Positions 17,184-26,157 of a stretch of 52,523 nucleotides of DNA are shown here, piece after piece. Source of the stretch: Thermoactinomyces mirandus. Its GTDB lineage: Bacteria > Bacillota > Bacilli > Thermoactinomycetales > Thermoactinomycetaceae. Under the pieces are notes generated by a model. That model worked only from the letters and a program-made list of their open reading frames with translations, was not told the origin of the DNA and searched no databases. The position numbers and the translations under genes are program-made. The stretch's first letter is position 1. The number at the start of each line of letters is the position of its first letter. The DNA is taken from NCBI RefSeq assembly GCF_013868055.1, contig NZ_JACEOL010000066.1:1-52523 (forward strand). The letters run 5' to 3'.

Positions 17184-18283
17184 ACATGGATATTCTTCTG
17201 ATCAGCATCATCATGCTTCCCATTTTTATTCCTTTTGTCTTTATTCCGTACTGGACAAGAAAGACAGAAAGCTTTGGTGTCTTTATTCCGGAAGCAGTCT
17301 ATGACAAGCCGGAACTGAAAAAATTGCGGAGCCAATATGCATGGAGCATGGCGATGATCAGTGCGGTCACACTCGCTGTTTTTCTGGCGACTTCAGCCCA
17401 ATCCGCCGGTCAGGCAGAACTCCTCAGCCAATTGTTTGCTTATCTCATCCTTGCTTATATCATCGTTAGCTTTCTCATCTATTTATTTTTCCATCGTAAA
17501 ATGAAAAAATTGAAAAAGCACGCTGGCTGGACAGAAAAGAAACAGCAAATGGTTATCATTGATACGGGGTTTCGCCATAAAAAACTGACCTATTCCAATT
17601 TATGGTTTATGGTGCCATTTGCCATTGCGATCGGAACCATGCTGTTTCTGTTAAACTCTTATGATCAGATTCCTCAAACAATCCCAATGCAATATGATTT
17701 TTCCGGGGAAGTAACCCATTATACAGAAAAATCATACCGTACTGTGCTGATTTTCCCGATTTTGCAAGTTTATCTGACATTGCTGTTTTTGTTTATCAAT
17801 ACAATTATTGCAAAAGCCAAACAGCAAGTAAGTGCAGAAAACCCGGAACGGTCCGTCAGGCAGAATATCATTTTTCGGCGCAGATGGTCAGCATTTACTA
17901 TTCTTTCCGGTACGGCGATTGTTTCCATCTTTCTGTTTACAGCACTTTCCATGGTTTATCCGATCAATCCAACCCTTTTAATGCTTATTCCCGTTGTAGT
18001 GGCGATCGGGATTGTATTTGGGGCAATCCTGCTGTCTTTGTTCACCGGACAAGGAGGAAGCCGCCTGAAATTCAGTGAAGGCAAAAATGGAGAAACGATT
18101 AGCCGGGATGATGACCAATGCTGGAAATTGGGACAATTCTATTTCAATAAAAACGATCCCTCCGTATTTGTCGAAAAGCGGTTTGGAATTGGCTGGACCA
18201 ATAATTGGGCTCATCCGTTATCCTGGTTTTTTCTGATCCTGATCCTGGGACTTGCAATCGGACTACCTCTTCTGCTTTTATAA
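17180..18283 (+). CDS. DUF1648/DUF5808-type membrane protein
   Basis: A 367-residue integral membrane protein with about eight hydrophobic helices. The segment with SYDQIPQTIPMQYDFSGEV matches the DUF1648 pattern, and the later FYFNKNDPSVFVEKRFGIG matches DUF5808, both often found together in SdpI-like proteins. SdpI itself is an immunity protein for a secreted peptide toxin in B. subtilis, but no toxin gene is visible here, so immunity is only a possibility. It overlaps the GntR gene by 4 nt (ATGA) and is thus co-regulated with it. Rare in conserved B. subtilis gene order at this place. Confidence 0.85.
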   Translation: MNMDILLISIIMLPIFIPFVFIPYWTRKTESFGVFIPEAVYDKPELKKLRSQYAWSMAMISAVTLAVFLATSAQSAGQAELLSQLFAYLILAYIIVSFLIYLFFHRKMKKLKKHAGWTEKKQQMVIIDTGFRHKKLTYSNLWFMVPFAIAIGTMLFLLNSYDQIPQTIPMQYDFSGEVTHYTEKSYRTVLIFPILQVYLTLLFLFINTIIAKAKQQVSAENPERSVRQNIIFRRRWSAFTILSGTAIVSIFLFTALSMVYPINPTLLMLIPVVVAIGIVFGAILLSLFTGQGGSRLKFSEGKNGETISRDDDQCWKLGQFYFNKNDPSVFVEKRFGIGWTNNWAHPLSWFFLILILGLAIGLPLLLL

Positions 18284-18304
18284 CAGACATCGCCTGAAGC
18301 AAGG

Positions 18305-18350
18305 AAAAAAGCCGTGCAGATATGTTTTCTGTTTTCTGCACGGCTTTTTT
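18305..18350. terminator. Bidirectional terminator
   Basis: Perfect 16-bp inverted repeat with A6/T6 flanks (18305-18320 and 18335-18350, 14-nt loop) between the convergent membrane protein gene and porB. Both strands end in TTTTTT. Confidence 0.9.
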
Positions 18351-18356
18351 AACATT

Positions 18357-19223
18357 TTATGCAAACTGGGCAACCAATTTATTAAAATCTTGTTCAGAAA
18401 TCATAATGTCTTGTTTAGCCAACGGCTCTTCTTTAAACCCTTTAATCATTTCTTCATAAGAAGGTTGTTCTTTATTTTGATATATCAATCCTGTAACTAG
18501 CGCATTATTTTCCATTAATTTTTGCATAGCCATGTGGCGATTGGATGGATCATACTCAGAATCTTCATCAAGATTTACCAGATGTTCCTTGAAAAAGTCA
18601 TAGGTATTCATTTTATTATAGGTTACGCAGGGGCTGAAAACATTGATCAGGGAAAATCCTTTATGCTTGATTCCCGCTTCAATTAGACCGGTCAGTTGTT
18701 TAAGGTCGCTGGAAAAGGCTTGCGCAACAAAACCGGCTCCAGCCGTTAACGCCATTTCCATTGGGTGAATCGGGGACTCAATGGAACCATAAGGCGTACT
18801 TTTTGTTATAAAGCCTTTTTGACTTCGCGGAGAAGTCTGTCCTTTCGTTAAGCCATAAACCTGGTTATCCATTACGATATAGGTGATATCCACATTCCGG
18901 CGAATGGCATGAATAGTATGCGCCATTCCAATTGCAAATCCGTCTCCGTCACCACCAGCCGCAACAACAGTCAAATCCCGGTTTGCCAACTTTAACCCTT
19001 GTGCAATCGGCAATGAGCGTCCATGCACACCATGGAACCCGTATGCGTTAAAATATCCTGAAATCCGTCCGGAACAACCGATCCCGGATACAATCGCTAC
19101 TTCATGCGGTTCTAATCCTGCATTGGCAAAAGCACGCTGCATGGCGGCCAACACGGAATAATCGCCACAACCGGGACACCAGTTGGGTTTTATTTTATTG
19201 CGAAAATCTTTAAATGTGGCCAT
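18357..19223 (-). CDS. porB: 2-oxoacid:ferredoxin oxidoreductase, beta subunit
   Basis: Thiamine diphosphate-binding half of a 2-oxoacid (2-oxoglutarate or pyruvate):ferredoxin oxidoreductase. The 288-residue protein has WCPGCGDY near residue 15, a cluster-ligand motif, the thiamine-binding GGDGDGFAIG and the following VMDNQVYGLTKGQ. The start is the ATG at 19223 with AAGGAG 10 nt upstream; this overlaps the end of porA by 14 nt, indicating coupling. Many Bacillales carry this korAB-type pair beside spoVS. The sequence alone does not say which oxoacid is used; KorB is as good a name. Confidence 0.9.
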   Translation of the reverse strand: MATFKDFRNKIKPNWCPGCGDYSVLAAMQRAFANAGLEPHEVAIVSGIGCSGRISGYFNAYGFHGVHGRSLPIAQGLKLANRDLTVVAAGGDGDGFAIGMAHTIHAIRRNVDITYIVMDNQVYGLTKGQTSPRSQKGFITKSTPYGSIESPIHPMEMALTAGAGFVAQAFSSDLKQLTGLIEAGIKHKGFSLINVFSPCVTYNKMNTYDFFKEHLVNLDEDSEYDPSNRHMAMQKLMENNALVTGLIYQNKEQPSYEEMIKGFKEEPLAKQDIMISEQDFNKLVAQFA

Positions 19224-20970
19224 GAACCAACAGCTCCTTACATTGATTATAGATTTCGGAAGGCACAAATGGATTTCCGTCGTATTTCCCGTAATGAACA
19301 AGCTTTTCAGCCATTCCTGCATTCATTTTAATGAGACTGGCTAATTGTCCGGTTGCATTGTTCTCCACAACCAGTACCTTTCTGGCTTTTTCCATTTGAT
19401 TTTTGACAATTTCTGTCGGGAACGGCATAATTTGGCGAATGTGTGCATGATTGATTTTTATTCCTTCTGCTTCCGAACGTTCTTTTGCCTCCTGAATAGT
19501 ACCGCGAGTAGAGCCAAAACCGATAATGAGCAAATCCGCATCTTCATGCGGGGCATCCAGATATACCGGATTTTCAAAGTCAATTCCGTTTTTCATTTTG
19601 GCCAAACGTTTATCCATCATTTTTTTACGGTTAACCGGATTTTCAAACGGCCGTCCGGTGGGATGGTGTTCAATGCCTGTTACATGGTGCAGGCCGCCTT
19701 TTTGGCCTGGCAAAGAGCGGCGAGAAACTCCATCCTCTGTAATCTCATAACGCTGAAACAATTCAGGATATTCCAGATCCGGCAAATCTTCATCCCAGGA
19801 AACCAGTTTTCCGCGCCTGATTTCAATCCGATTATAATCCAGAGGTTCTACCGTTTGTTTTCCTAATGACAAGGCAAGGTCAGACAAGATAATGACAGGA
19901 CATTGGTACTGCTCTGCAAGATTAAAAGCCTGTATGGTATCATAGAAACATTCTTCAGCTGTACTGGGAGCAATTACAATCTTCGGAATTTCACCATGAG
20001 TGCTGTAAAGCATAGCCATTAAGTCACTTTGTTCCTGTTTGGTAGGAAGACCCGTACTAGGACCTCCACGCTGGGTATTAACGATGACAGCAGGTGTTTC
20101 TGTCATTCCAGCCAAACCGATCGCTTCTGTCATCAAAGATATTCCGGGACCTGATGAAGCGGTAAGCGCACGTACTCCGCCATAGTTTGCACCGATCACC
20201 ATCGTAATCGCCGCAAGTTCATCCTCAGTTTGGACTACGGTGCCGCCAAACTTTGGCAGTGTTTTTATTAAATATTCCATGATCTCTGAAGAAGGCGTAA
20301 TCGGGTAAGCGGCCATCAAACGGGCGCCTGCTGCCACAGCTCCCAATGCAATGGCATCATTTCCGATCATATATAGGCGCTTTTGCCCATCGGAAGACTC
20401 CAGACGAAATTTGGTAATCATGTCGCCAATTTCGTTTTCTACATATTCAATGCCTTTAGAGATTGCTTTCATGTTCCTGTCAACCACTTTTTGCCCTTTT
20501 TTGGCAAAACGCTCTTCAATCACTTCTTTAAAAGCATCTACCGGAACGCCCAACAAGGCAATGGAAGCACCGACGGCCACCATGTTTTTCATTTGGGACA
20601 TTCCTACTTCCTCGGCAATTTTGGTAAATGGAACAGCGAGAAGTTGTGCATTTACTCCTTCCGGAACGATTGGATTAAACTTGGCATCAGCCAAAATAAC
20701 TCCACCATCAATCAACTCATGAGCATTCAGGTCTATTGTTTCCTGGTCAAATGCGACAAGTATATCCAGCTCGTCGGAAATGGAGCGGATTGGGTTTATG
20801 CTGATCCGAATCTTGGTATTGGAGTGACCACCCTTAATTCGTGAAGAAAAGTGTCTGTAACCATATAAATAATACCCTTTACGATTCAAAGCCGTTGACA
20901 GAATCTCTCCAGCACTGTCAATACCTTCCCCTTGCTGTCCGCCCACTTTCCACGAAAGCTGCTTAACCAT
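19210..20970 (-). CDS. porA: 2-oxoacid:ferredoxin oxidoreductase, fused gamma-alpha subunit
   Basis: A 586-residue subunit in which the gamma domain (about 1-190; GGQQGEGIDSAGEI near residue 10) is fused to the alpha, thiamine-pyrimidine-binding domain (about 200-586; AAYPITPSSEIMEYL, TSSGPGISLMTEA, RGGPSTGLPTKQEQ). This fusion is typical of the KorA form in Bacillales and Actinobacteria. With PorB it decarboxylates a 2-oxoacid, reducing ferredoxin and forming the acyl-CoA. There is no delta (ferredoxin) domain, so an external carrier such as the fer product is needed. ATG at 20970, AAGGAG 8 nt upstream. A TATAAT -10 is at 21024-21029, without a clear -35. Confidence 0.92.
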   Translation of the reverse strand: MVKQLSWKVGGQQGEGIDSAGEILSTALNRKGYYLYGYRHFSSRIKGGHSNTKIRISINPIRSISDELDILVAFDQETIDLNAHELIDGGVILADAKFNPIVPEGVNAQLLAVPFTKIAEEVGMSQMKNMVAVGASIALLGVPVDAFKEVIEERFAKKGQKVVDRNMKAISKGIEYVENEIGDMITKFRLESSDGQKRLYMIGNDAIALGAVAAGARLMAAYPITPSSEIMEYLIKTLPKFGGTVVQTEDELAAITMVIGANYGGVRALTASSGPGISLMTEAIGLAGMTETPAVIVNTQRGGPSTGLPTKQEQSDLMAMLYSTHGEIPKIVIAPSTAEECFYDTIQAFNLAEQYQCPVIILSDLALSLGKQTVEPLDYNRIEIRRGKLVSWDEDLPDLEYPELFQRYEITEDGVSRRSLPGQKGGLHHVTGIEHHPTGRPFENPVNRKKMMDKRLAKMKNGIDFENPVYLDAPHEDADLLIIGFGSTRGTIQEAKERSEAEGIKINHAHIRQIMPFPTEIVKNQMEKARKVLVVENNATGQLASLIKMNAGMAEKLVHYGKYDGNPFVPSEIYNQCKELLVHGHI

Positions 20971-21219
20971 GAACTCATCTCCTTTAATACTGCCACACAC
21001 TACACAATATTAAGTAACTATAAATTATATCAACTCTTCACAAATAAAGGACAAGTCTTGCATTGTGAGGAGTGATAGCATTTTCATGTACTAATTCTAG
21101 ACCTGTATTGCTTAAAAAGCAACCACTTTATGTTCTCTATCTTTTCAATTTTTCTTTTTTTCGATGCAAAAAAACCCCTGATTATATACAAGTTCTTTTT
21201 TACTAATCTTTTTTCCATT

Positions 21220-22164
21220 TTATGATGGCAAATGTTTTAAATAAAATTCAAAACCGTTATCCCAAGCCCATTTTTTCACCATTGATTCAGGATAATGTTG
21301 CAGGAGGGCATTCTTCAAATGATAAATCTCTTTATAATTTCGCAGATTTTTGATCTTGTTTTCGATCCCGTCAAAATCAGATCCAAAACAGAGGTGATTT
21401 TCCCCTCCCAGACTGCACACGTGTTCAATATGGCGAAGGATGTGATCAACCGTCGCCTTATGGGAAGGTTGACAGACAAAAGAAGGAACAAAGGTGATGC
21501 CAATCAGTCCCTGTTTGTTGATAATGGCCCGGATCTGTTCATCATCCAGGTTCCGTTTGTGGGGGGTGATGCTGAGACAATTGGAATGGGACGCGAGAAT
21601 GGGCAGGTTTGTCCCGATCACTTCCCAGAATCCCCTCACTGAAAGATGGGAAACATCTAAAATTATACCAAGCCTTTCCATTTCTGCGATTAATTTTTTC
21701 CCAAACAGCGTCAGGCCACCATTCCGATCTTCTTCAATCCCATCCGCCGCTTCATTGGCATAATTCCAGGTTAGCCCCAATTGCCGGACTCCCAATCGAA
21801 AAAAAAGGCGCAGATTCTCCAGTTCGCCTTGCAGCGCATCTGCCCCTTCCATTGTAAGTATTGCTCCCATTCGGTTTTGGGAGCATTTTTTCAATTGACT
21901 CTTTGTATCAACCAGATGAACCTGCTTTCTTTGCTGAATAATCTGCTCATAAAACAAATCAGCTTGTTTTAACGCAACCGACAGCCGCTCTGCCCTGGGA
22001 ACGGATTCAGGAACCCAAATGGCAAATACCTGCAGCGCTACCGCTGCTTCCCGCAATTTATGATAGGAACTGTCCAGTTTGGAATTGGCATCATAAAACA
22101 GATGTTCAGACAGGTTTTCCCACATTTTGCTTAACACATCACAATGTTCATCAAGCCATTGCAT
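21220..22164 (-). CDS. Membrane-dipeptidase family (M19) peptidase
   Basis: Zinc dipeptidase related to renal dipeptidase. The 314-residue protein retains the metal-binding DxHxD (DEHCD, residues 5-9), the bridging glutamate in LTMEGADAL, and the later histidine motifs ILDVSHLS and ASHSNC, plus GSDFDGIE. No signal peptide or anchor is seen, so it is probably cytoplasmic despite the family name. Substrates are likely small di- or D-amino-acid-containing peptides, but this is family knowledge. The start at 22164 is preferred because GGAAGG lies 9 nt upstream; the earlier ATG abuts that site. Confidence 0.93.
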   Translation of the reverse strand: MQWLDEHCDVLSKMWENLSEHLFYDANSKLDSSYHKLREAAVALQVFAIWVPESVPRAERLSVALKQADLFYEQIIQQRKQVHLVDTKSQLKKCSQNRMGAILTMEGADALQGELENLRLFFRLGVRQLGLTWNYANEAADGIEEDRNGGLTLFGKKLIAEMERLGIILDVSHLSVRGFWEVIGTNLPILASHSNCLSITPHKRNLDDEQIRAIINKQGLIGITFVPSFVCQPSHKATVDHILRHIEHVCSLGGENHLCFGSDFDGIENKIKNLRNYKEIYHLKNALLQHYPESMVKKWAWDNGFEFYLKHLPS

Positions 22165-22183
22165 CCGATTCATCCTTCCATTT

Positions 22184-22219
22184 AAAAAAACCTGTCTATA
22201 TAAATAAACAGGTTTTTTT
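22184..22219 (-). terminator. Terminator of spoVS
   Basis: Perfect 12-bp repeat (22184-22195 and 22208-22219) with A7/T7 ends, 20 nt past the spoVS stop and before the dipeptidase gene. Confidence 0.85.
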
Positions 22220-22239
22220 GAATATATTGACCAAATTAC

Positions 22240-22500
22240 CTAACGAGGTTCCACGATTAATTTGATCGCGGTCCGTTCTTCACCATCGATCATAATATCT
22301 GTAAAGGCAGGAATACAGATTAAATCAATTCCACTTGGCGCCACGAATCCTCGTGCAATCGCAACTGCTTTTACAGCTTGATTCAGCGCGCCTGCGCCAA
22401 TCGCTTGCATTTCTGCTTGACCACGTTCACGCAAGACCCCGGCGAGTGCACCAGCAACAGAGTTCGGATTAGATTTTGCTGAAACTTTTAATACTTCCAT
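22240..22500 (-). CDS. spoVS: Stage V sporulation protein S
   Basis: An 86-residue protein of the SpoVS family, similar in fold to Alba-type nucleic-acid-binding proteins. It is required in B. subtilis for progress of sporulation past stage V, with a pleiotropic effect on septation. The sequence SAKSNPNSVAGALAGVLRE at its N-terminus and AGALNQAVKAVAIARG in the middle are nearly invariant across spore formers. The ATG is preceded by GGAGGTACCTTC. It has its own sigma-H-like promoter and its own terminator, so it is a monocistronic unit even though it lies next to ymdB, as in relatives. Confidence 0.97.
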   Translation of the reverse strand: MEVLKVSAKSNPNSVAGALAGVLRERGQAEMQAIGAGALNQAVKAVAIARGFVAPSGIDLICIPAFTDIMIDGEERTAIKLIVEPR

Positions 22501-22543
22501 GAAGGTACCTCCTCGATGGTTGGAGTGAGTCCACTAATATCCT

Positions 22544-22570
22544 ATTCGACTCGCAAGTAAAAATTCCTTC
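22544..22570 (-). promoter_or_regulatory. Sigma-H promoter of spoVS
   Basis: Minus strand GAAGGAATT (22562-22570) matches the -35 consensus RnAGGAwWW and GTCGAAT (22544-22550) matches the -10 consensus RnnGAAT, with an 11-nt spacer. spoVS is a known sigma-H gene in B. subtilis. Confidence 0.75.
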
Positions 22571-22618
22571 CAATTTACATAGATAGGGGTAAAAAATCAT
22601 AAATAAATTTATTTTATA

Positions 22619-23413
22619 TCAACCGATAAGCGGATGTTCTTCATCAATGCGAATTCTGGTTAATTTCGTGGTTTTCTTGGTCTGCTTGTCCAAATCAATC
22701 AATACGGCATTAAATTGTTCTCTACCTTTGGCAACTGAAAAACGTATTGGCATTTGTGTAATAAAACGCTTGACCACTGCACTTTTTTCCATTCCGATAA
22801 CGCTGTCATACGGGCCGACCATGCCTACATCCGTCAGGTAACCTGTTCCCTTTGGCAAAATCCGCTCATCGGCGGTCTGAACATGGGTATGGGTTCCAAT
22901 GATCGCTGATACACTTCCATCCAGGAAATATGCCAACGCCTGTTTCTCTGAAGTGGTTTCCGCATGAAAATCAACCAATATATAAGGAGATCCTGGAATT
23001 TGTTCCAAAATCTCATTCATTTTGCGAAAAGGACAATCCAAAGTTCCCATGTACGTTCTCCCCATCAGGTTGACCACGGCCAGTTTTCCGCTTTGCAGAT
23101 TCAACAGGGTATATCCTTTTCCTGGTGTGCCAGCCGGAAAATTGGCCGGACGGATCAAGTTGGGTTCCTCATCGATAAAGTCAAAAATCTCAGACTGTGC
23201 CCAAGCATGATTTCCCAGTGTAATGCATTGAATTCCCAAATCCATCAGTTCCCGTACAACTTCCCGCTGAACCCCCCGGCCATTGCTTGCTGCATTCTCA
23301 CCATTGGCCACAATCGCATCCGGGGAAAACATTTGATTCAATTTTGGCAGATAAGTTGCAACCGCTTTACGGCCTACTTGTCCTACGATATCACCAATCA
23401 TTAAAATTCTCAT
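22619..23413 (-). CDS. ymdB: YmdB-type metallophosphoesterase
   Basis: Cyclic-nucleotide phosphodiesterase (2',3'-cyclic NMPs; also active on others in vitro) that in B. subtilis affects biofilm, motility and late developmental decisions. The 264-residue protein has the binuclear-metal motifs GDIVGQVGR (residues 7-15), NGENAA, LGNHAW, DFHAETTSEKQA and GTHTHVQTAD. The length and motifs are diagnostic of the family. ATG at 23413 with GGAGG upstream. It follows rny by 64 nt, as in B. subtilis, but a terminator-like hairpin lies between them. Confidence 0.96.
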   Translation of the reverse strand: MRILMIGDIVGQVGRKAVATYLPKLNQMFSPDAIVANGENAASNGRGVQREVVRELMDLGIQCITLGNHAWAQSEIFDFIDEEPNLIRPANFPAGTPGKGYTLLNLQSGKLAVVNLMGRTYMGTLDCPFRKMNEILEQIPGSPYILVDFHAETTSEKQALAYFLDGSVSAIIGTHTHVQTADERILPKGTGYLTDVGMVGPYDSVIGMEKSAVVKRFITQMPIRFSVAKGREQFNAVLIDLDKQTKKTTKLTRIRIDEEHPLIG

Positions 23414-23453
23414 AAAATTGTATATCCTCCAACTCCATGCTTATTGCTAGAAA

Positions 23454-23483
23454 AAATAAAGCGGCCGCAAGGCCACTTTATTT
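23454..23483 (-). terminator. Terminator overlapping the rny stop codon
   Basis: A 13-bp stem with one G-U pair (23454-23466 and 23471-23483, 4-nt loop) followed by TTT on the minus strand. The rny stop codon lies inside the stem. It should limit read-through into ymdB. Confidence 0.75.
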
Positions 23484-25022
23484 CGCATATTCAACCGATC
23501 TTGTTTCCCGGATCACCGTTACCTTGATGTGACCGGGATAATCCAGTTGACTTTCAATCTGTTTCGTGATTTCCCGTGACAAGCGAACGGCCTCTGCATC
23601 ATCCACTTCATCCGGTTTCACGATAATCCGACACTCACGTCCAGCCTGGATTGCATACGATTTTTCCACCCCATCAAACGAATCGCAAATCTCTTCCAAT
23701 TTCTCCAGGCGCTTGATATATGCTTCCAAAGTTTCACGTCGAGCGCCTGGACGCGCTGCTGACAATGCATCTGCTGCCCTTACCAATACGGCGATAACAC
23801 TCGTTGCTTCACAATCTCCATGATGGGAAGCAATGCTGTTAATCACAACTGGGTGTTCCTTGTATTTTTTGGCCAATTCAACACCAATATCCACATGGGA
23901 ACCCTCTATTTCGTGATCGATCGCTTTTCCGATGTCATGAAGCAAGCCGGCCCGTTTAGCCAAATGGATATCTTCTCCCAGTTCCGCTGCAAGCAATCCT
24001 GCGAGATGAGCCACCTCCATGGAATGCTTCAATACATTCTGCCCATAACTGGTGCGGAATTTTAACCGGCCAATAATTTTTATCAGGTCCGGATGCAACC
24101 CGTGAACTCCTGTTTCAAAGGTTGCCAGCTCACCATATTCACGGATGCGTTCATCCACATCCCGACGCGACTTTTCAATCATTTCCTCAATCCTTGCCGG
24201 ATGAATTCTTCCATCTGCGACCAGCTTTTCCAAAGCAACACGAGCCACTTCCCGACGTATTGGATCAAAACCAGATAAAATCACCGCTTCAGGTGTATCA
24301 TCAATGATGAGGTCTATTCCTGTCAACGTTTCAAGTGTCCGGATATTCCGACCTTCCCGGCCAATGATGCGACCTTTCATTTCATCATTCGGCAAATTTA
24401 CCACGGATACGGTCGTTTCGGCGACGTGATCCGCTGCACAACGTTGAATAGCTAAAGACAGAATTTTTCTCGCACGCCGATCGCCCTCTTCAATCGCTTG
24501 CTGTTCCATCTCCTTCATGATTTGGGCAGTCTCGTGCTTCATTTCATTTTCAACTTTAGCCAGTATCAACTGACGTGCTTCTTCTGTTGTAAGTCCAGAA
24601 ATCCGTTCCATTTCTTTGGTTTGGTCCTGGTATAGCTGATCGATATCCCGTTGGCGTTGCTCAATGTATTTCTCGCGTTTTGCCAACTCTTCCTCGCGGG
24701 ATTCCACATTAAACTGTTTCCGTTCCAAAGTTTCCTCTTTCTGGTTTAAGCGACGTTCAATCCATTGCAATTCATTCCTCTGTTCGCGGATCTCCTTTTC
24801 CGCTTCAGTACGCAATCGATGTGCTTCATCCCTGGCTTCAAAGATTTTTTCCTTCTTGATCGCTTCAGCTTCTTTGCTTCCTTTTTCCAAAATTTCAGCT
24901 GCTGCTTTCTCTGCACTGCCAATCCGGGCTTCTGCTGTAATTTTGCGAATCCAGTAACCTGCACCGATTCCGATGCTGAGAGAGGCAAACATCAGAATGA
25001 TGTCATATCCATCAAACACCAT
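23478..25022 (-). CDS. rny: Ribonuclease Y
   Basis: Membrane-anchored endoribonuclease that initiates mRNA decay. The 514-residue protein has an N-terminal membrane helix (about 9-24), a long charged coiled coil (about 30-190), a KH domain with [15 protein letters not shown] near residue 215, and an HD domain with the metal-binding [10 protein letters not shown] near residue 360. The C-terminal RNase Y domain is complete. The ATG lies about 14 nt after GGAGGTG. It follows the split ATPase genes after a 210-nt gap that contains an 8-bp hairpin (25061-25081), so it may have its own promoter. Confidence 0.97.
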   Translation of the reverse strand: MVFDGYDIILMFASLSIGIGAGYWIRKITAEARIGSAEKAAAEILEKGSKEAEAIKKEKIFEARDEAHRLRTEAEKEIREQRNELQWIERRLNQKEETLERKQFNVESREEELAKREKYIEQRQRDIDQLYQDQTKEMERISGLTTEEARQLILAKVENEMKHETAQIMKEMEQQAIEEGDRRARKILSLAIQRCAADHVAETTVSVVNLPNDEMKGRIIGREGRNIRTLETLTGIDLIIDDTPEAVILSGFDPIRREVARVALEKLVADGRIHPARIEEMIEKSRRDVDERIREYGELATFETGVHGLHPDLIKIIGRLKFRTSYGQNVLKHSMEVAHLAGLLAAELGEDIHLAKRAGLLHDIGKAIDHEIEGSHVDIGVELAKKYKEHPVVINSIASHHGDCEATSVIAVLVRAADALSAARPGARRETLEAYIKRLEKLEEICDSFDGVEKSYAIQAGRECRIIVKPDEVDDAEAVRLSREITKQIESQLDYPGHIKVTVIRETRSVEYAK

Positions 25023-25060
25023 CGTTCATCGCTCACCTCCTCTTTTTCTATTTACAAAAT

Positions 25061-25081
25061 AAGACCGATGAACTCGGTCTT
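25061..25081 (-). terminator. Hairpin upstream of rny
   Basis: AAGACCGA/TCGGTCTT (25061-25068 and 25074-25081, 5-nt loop) followed on the minus strand by ATTTTG. It probably ends read-through from the recA-recX-nuclease operon before rny. Confidence 0.5.
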
Positions 25082-25232
25082 CTCGTCCTCATCATGTTTT
25101 GCTATACCAGGTTCAAGGCTGGAAAACCAGCGAACATTTTTCAAATCCTTTAGGTTATCAATTCCAAACTTACGTTCATCAGAAGGTATCTTTCAACCAT
25201 AAAAAGGCAAAGATACACTTAAATTGTATTAT

Positions 25233-25910
25233 TTATAAAGTATTATTGTCAAGATTACGGCTAAGTTCCACTTCTGACTTTCCGGAAGCCAGTCGCACAA
25301 AGTAGGCACAATCAGCGGACTCCGTCAAATGCGTATTGTGCGTGACAAGGATAATTTGCCTGCCAAATATTTCCCCCACGGATTTCAAAAACTCAACCAT
25401 GGGGACAATATAATCTTCACTTACATGTTTTCCGGGTTCATCCAGGATAATTGGCCCTTGTATACGGGGTTTTATGGTTTCCATCAAGGCAATCCGGAGC
25501 GCCAGTGACACAATATCCACCACTCCGCCACCACGGGCGTCCTGAGGACGGTTTTTCACTTCCTGACCTTCCCATTCCGACACGACATAAAACTCGGCTG
25601 TCGGATTCCCTCCGTGATCCGACAACTCAATTTCAAACCGGATCGATGAGCCGAACACATATTTCAAGGCATTGGTTACCAATGTTTCAAGTTGCTGCTT
25701 TGCCTGCTTCCGTGCATGATCCACAGACAATTGGAACAACAGTCGAACCCGGTCCAAAAGTTCCCTTGTTTCTTCACAGGACTTCAATCTATCCACCGTA
25801 TCATGCAACTGATTGAGATGGATTTCCTTTTCCGCCTTGCGCCTGACCAATTCGGTCCTGGCTTCATTCAAGGCTTTCCTTAATTCATCTATTGATGATT
25901 CCGGTTTCAT
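25233..25910 (-). CDS. C-terminal half of a split Rad50/SbcC-like ATPase
   Basis: A 225-residue protein holding only the C-terminal half of an ABC-type (SMC/Rad50) ATPase head. An N-terminal helix of about 75 residues is charged and coiled-coil-like. Then come a signature-like segment ARGGGVVDIVSLALRI (RGGG at 126-129), a Walker B IILDEP (154-159), and a histidine switch LVTHNTHLTE (His191). There is no Walker A. The missing half is in the gene at 26123-27610, so the two must associate to form an ATP site. It starts 1 nt after the stop of the 81-residue gene, presumably by termination-reinitiation. Function (DNA end processing) is inferred from the adjacent Mre11-like gene. No close named family is known to me. 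Confidence 0.85.
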   Translation of the reverse strand: MKPESSIDELRKALNEARTELVRRKAEKEIHLNQLHDTVDRLKSCEETRELLDRVRLLFQLSVDHARKQAKQQLETLVTNALKYVFGSSIRFEIELSDHGGNPTAEFYVVSEWEGQEVKNRPQDARGGGVVDIVSLALRIALMETIKPRIQGPIILDEPGKHVSEDYIVPMVEFLKSVGEIFGRQIILVTHNTHLTESADCAYFVRLASGKSEVELSRNLDNNTL

Positions 25911-25911
25911 C

Positions 25912-26157
25912 TCACCTTCTCAACTCCTGCGGCAAATAACTCCACGCTCTTTCCAGTCCCTCTTCTATTTCCTTTTGCAGCCGCTCAATCTCGGCCTGCA
26001 AGTCTTCCGGTTCCACACCCAATTCCCTGACTTCCTTCAGAATGTCTTCCTCCTGCTTCTCCAAATCTTCCAGCCGCGCTTTGGCAATGGCGTAATCGTT
26101 TTTAGCTTTTTCAATTTGCGATTTAATCTGCTTGATCTTCTCTTCCAGCTGCTGCAC
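25912..26157 (-). CDS. Small coiled-coil subunit of the split ATPase
   Basis: An 81-residue, highly charged, almost wholly helical protein with heptad-like hydrophobic spacing (QLEEKIKQIKSQIEKAK and DLQAEIERLQKEIEEGLE). It has no other domain. It is a real gene, not a frameshift artefact: its GTG at 26157 has a perfect AAGGAGG with an 8-nt spacer, placed inside the end of the upstream gene, which it overlaps by 35 nt in another frame. By position it corresponds to part of the descending coil of Rad50/SbcC, between the zinc hook and the C-terminal head. Confidence 0.75.
   Translation of the reverse strand: MQQLEEKIKQIKSQIEKAKNDYAIAKARLEDLEKQEEDILKEVRELGVEPEDLQAEIERLQKEIEEGLERAWSYLPQELRR

Noticed and set aside
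17180..18283. DUF1648 protein as SdpI immunity protein of a toxin system
   Set aside because: No toxin-like peptide gene or SdpR-type (ArsR family) regulator is present; the regulator is GntR type. Kept only as a possibility.
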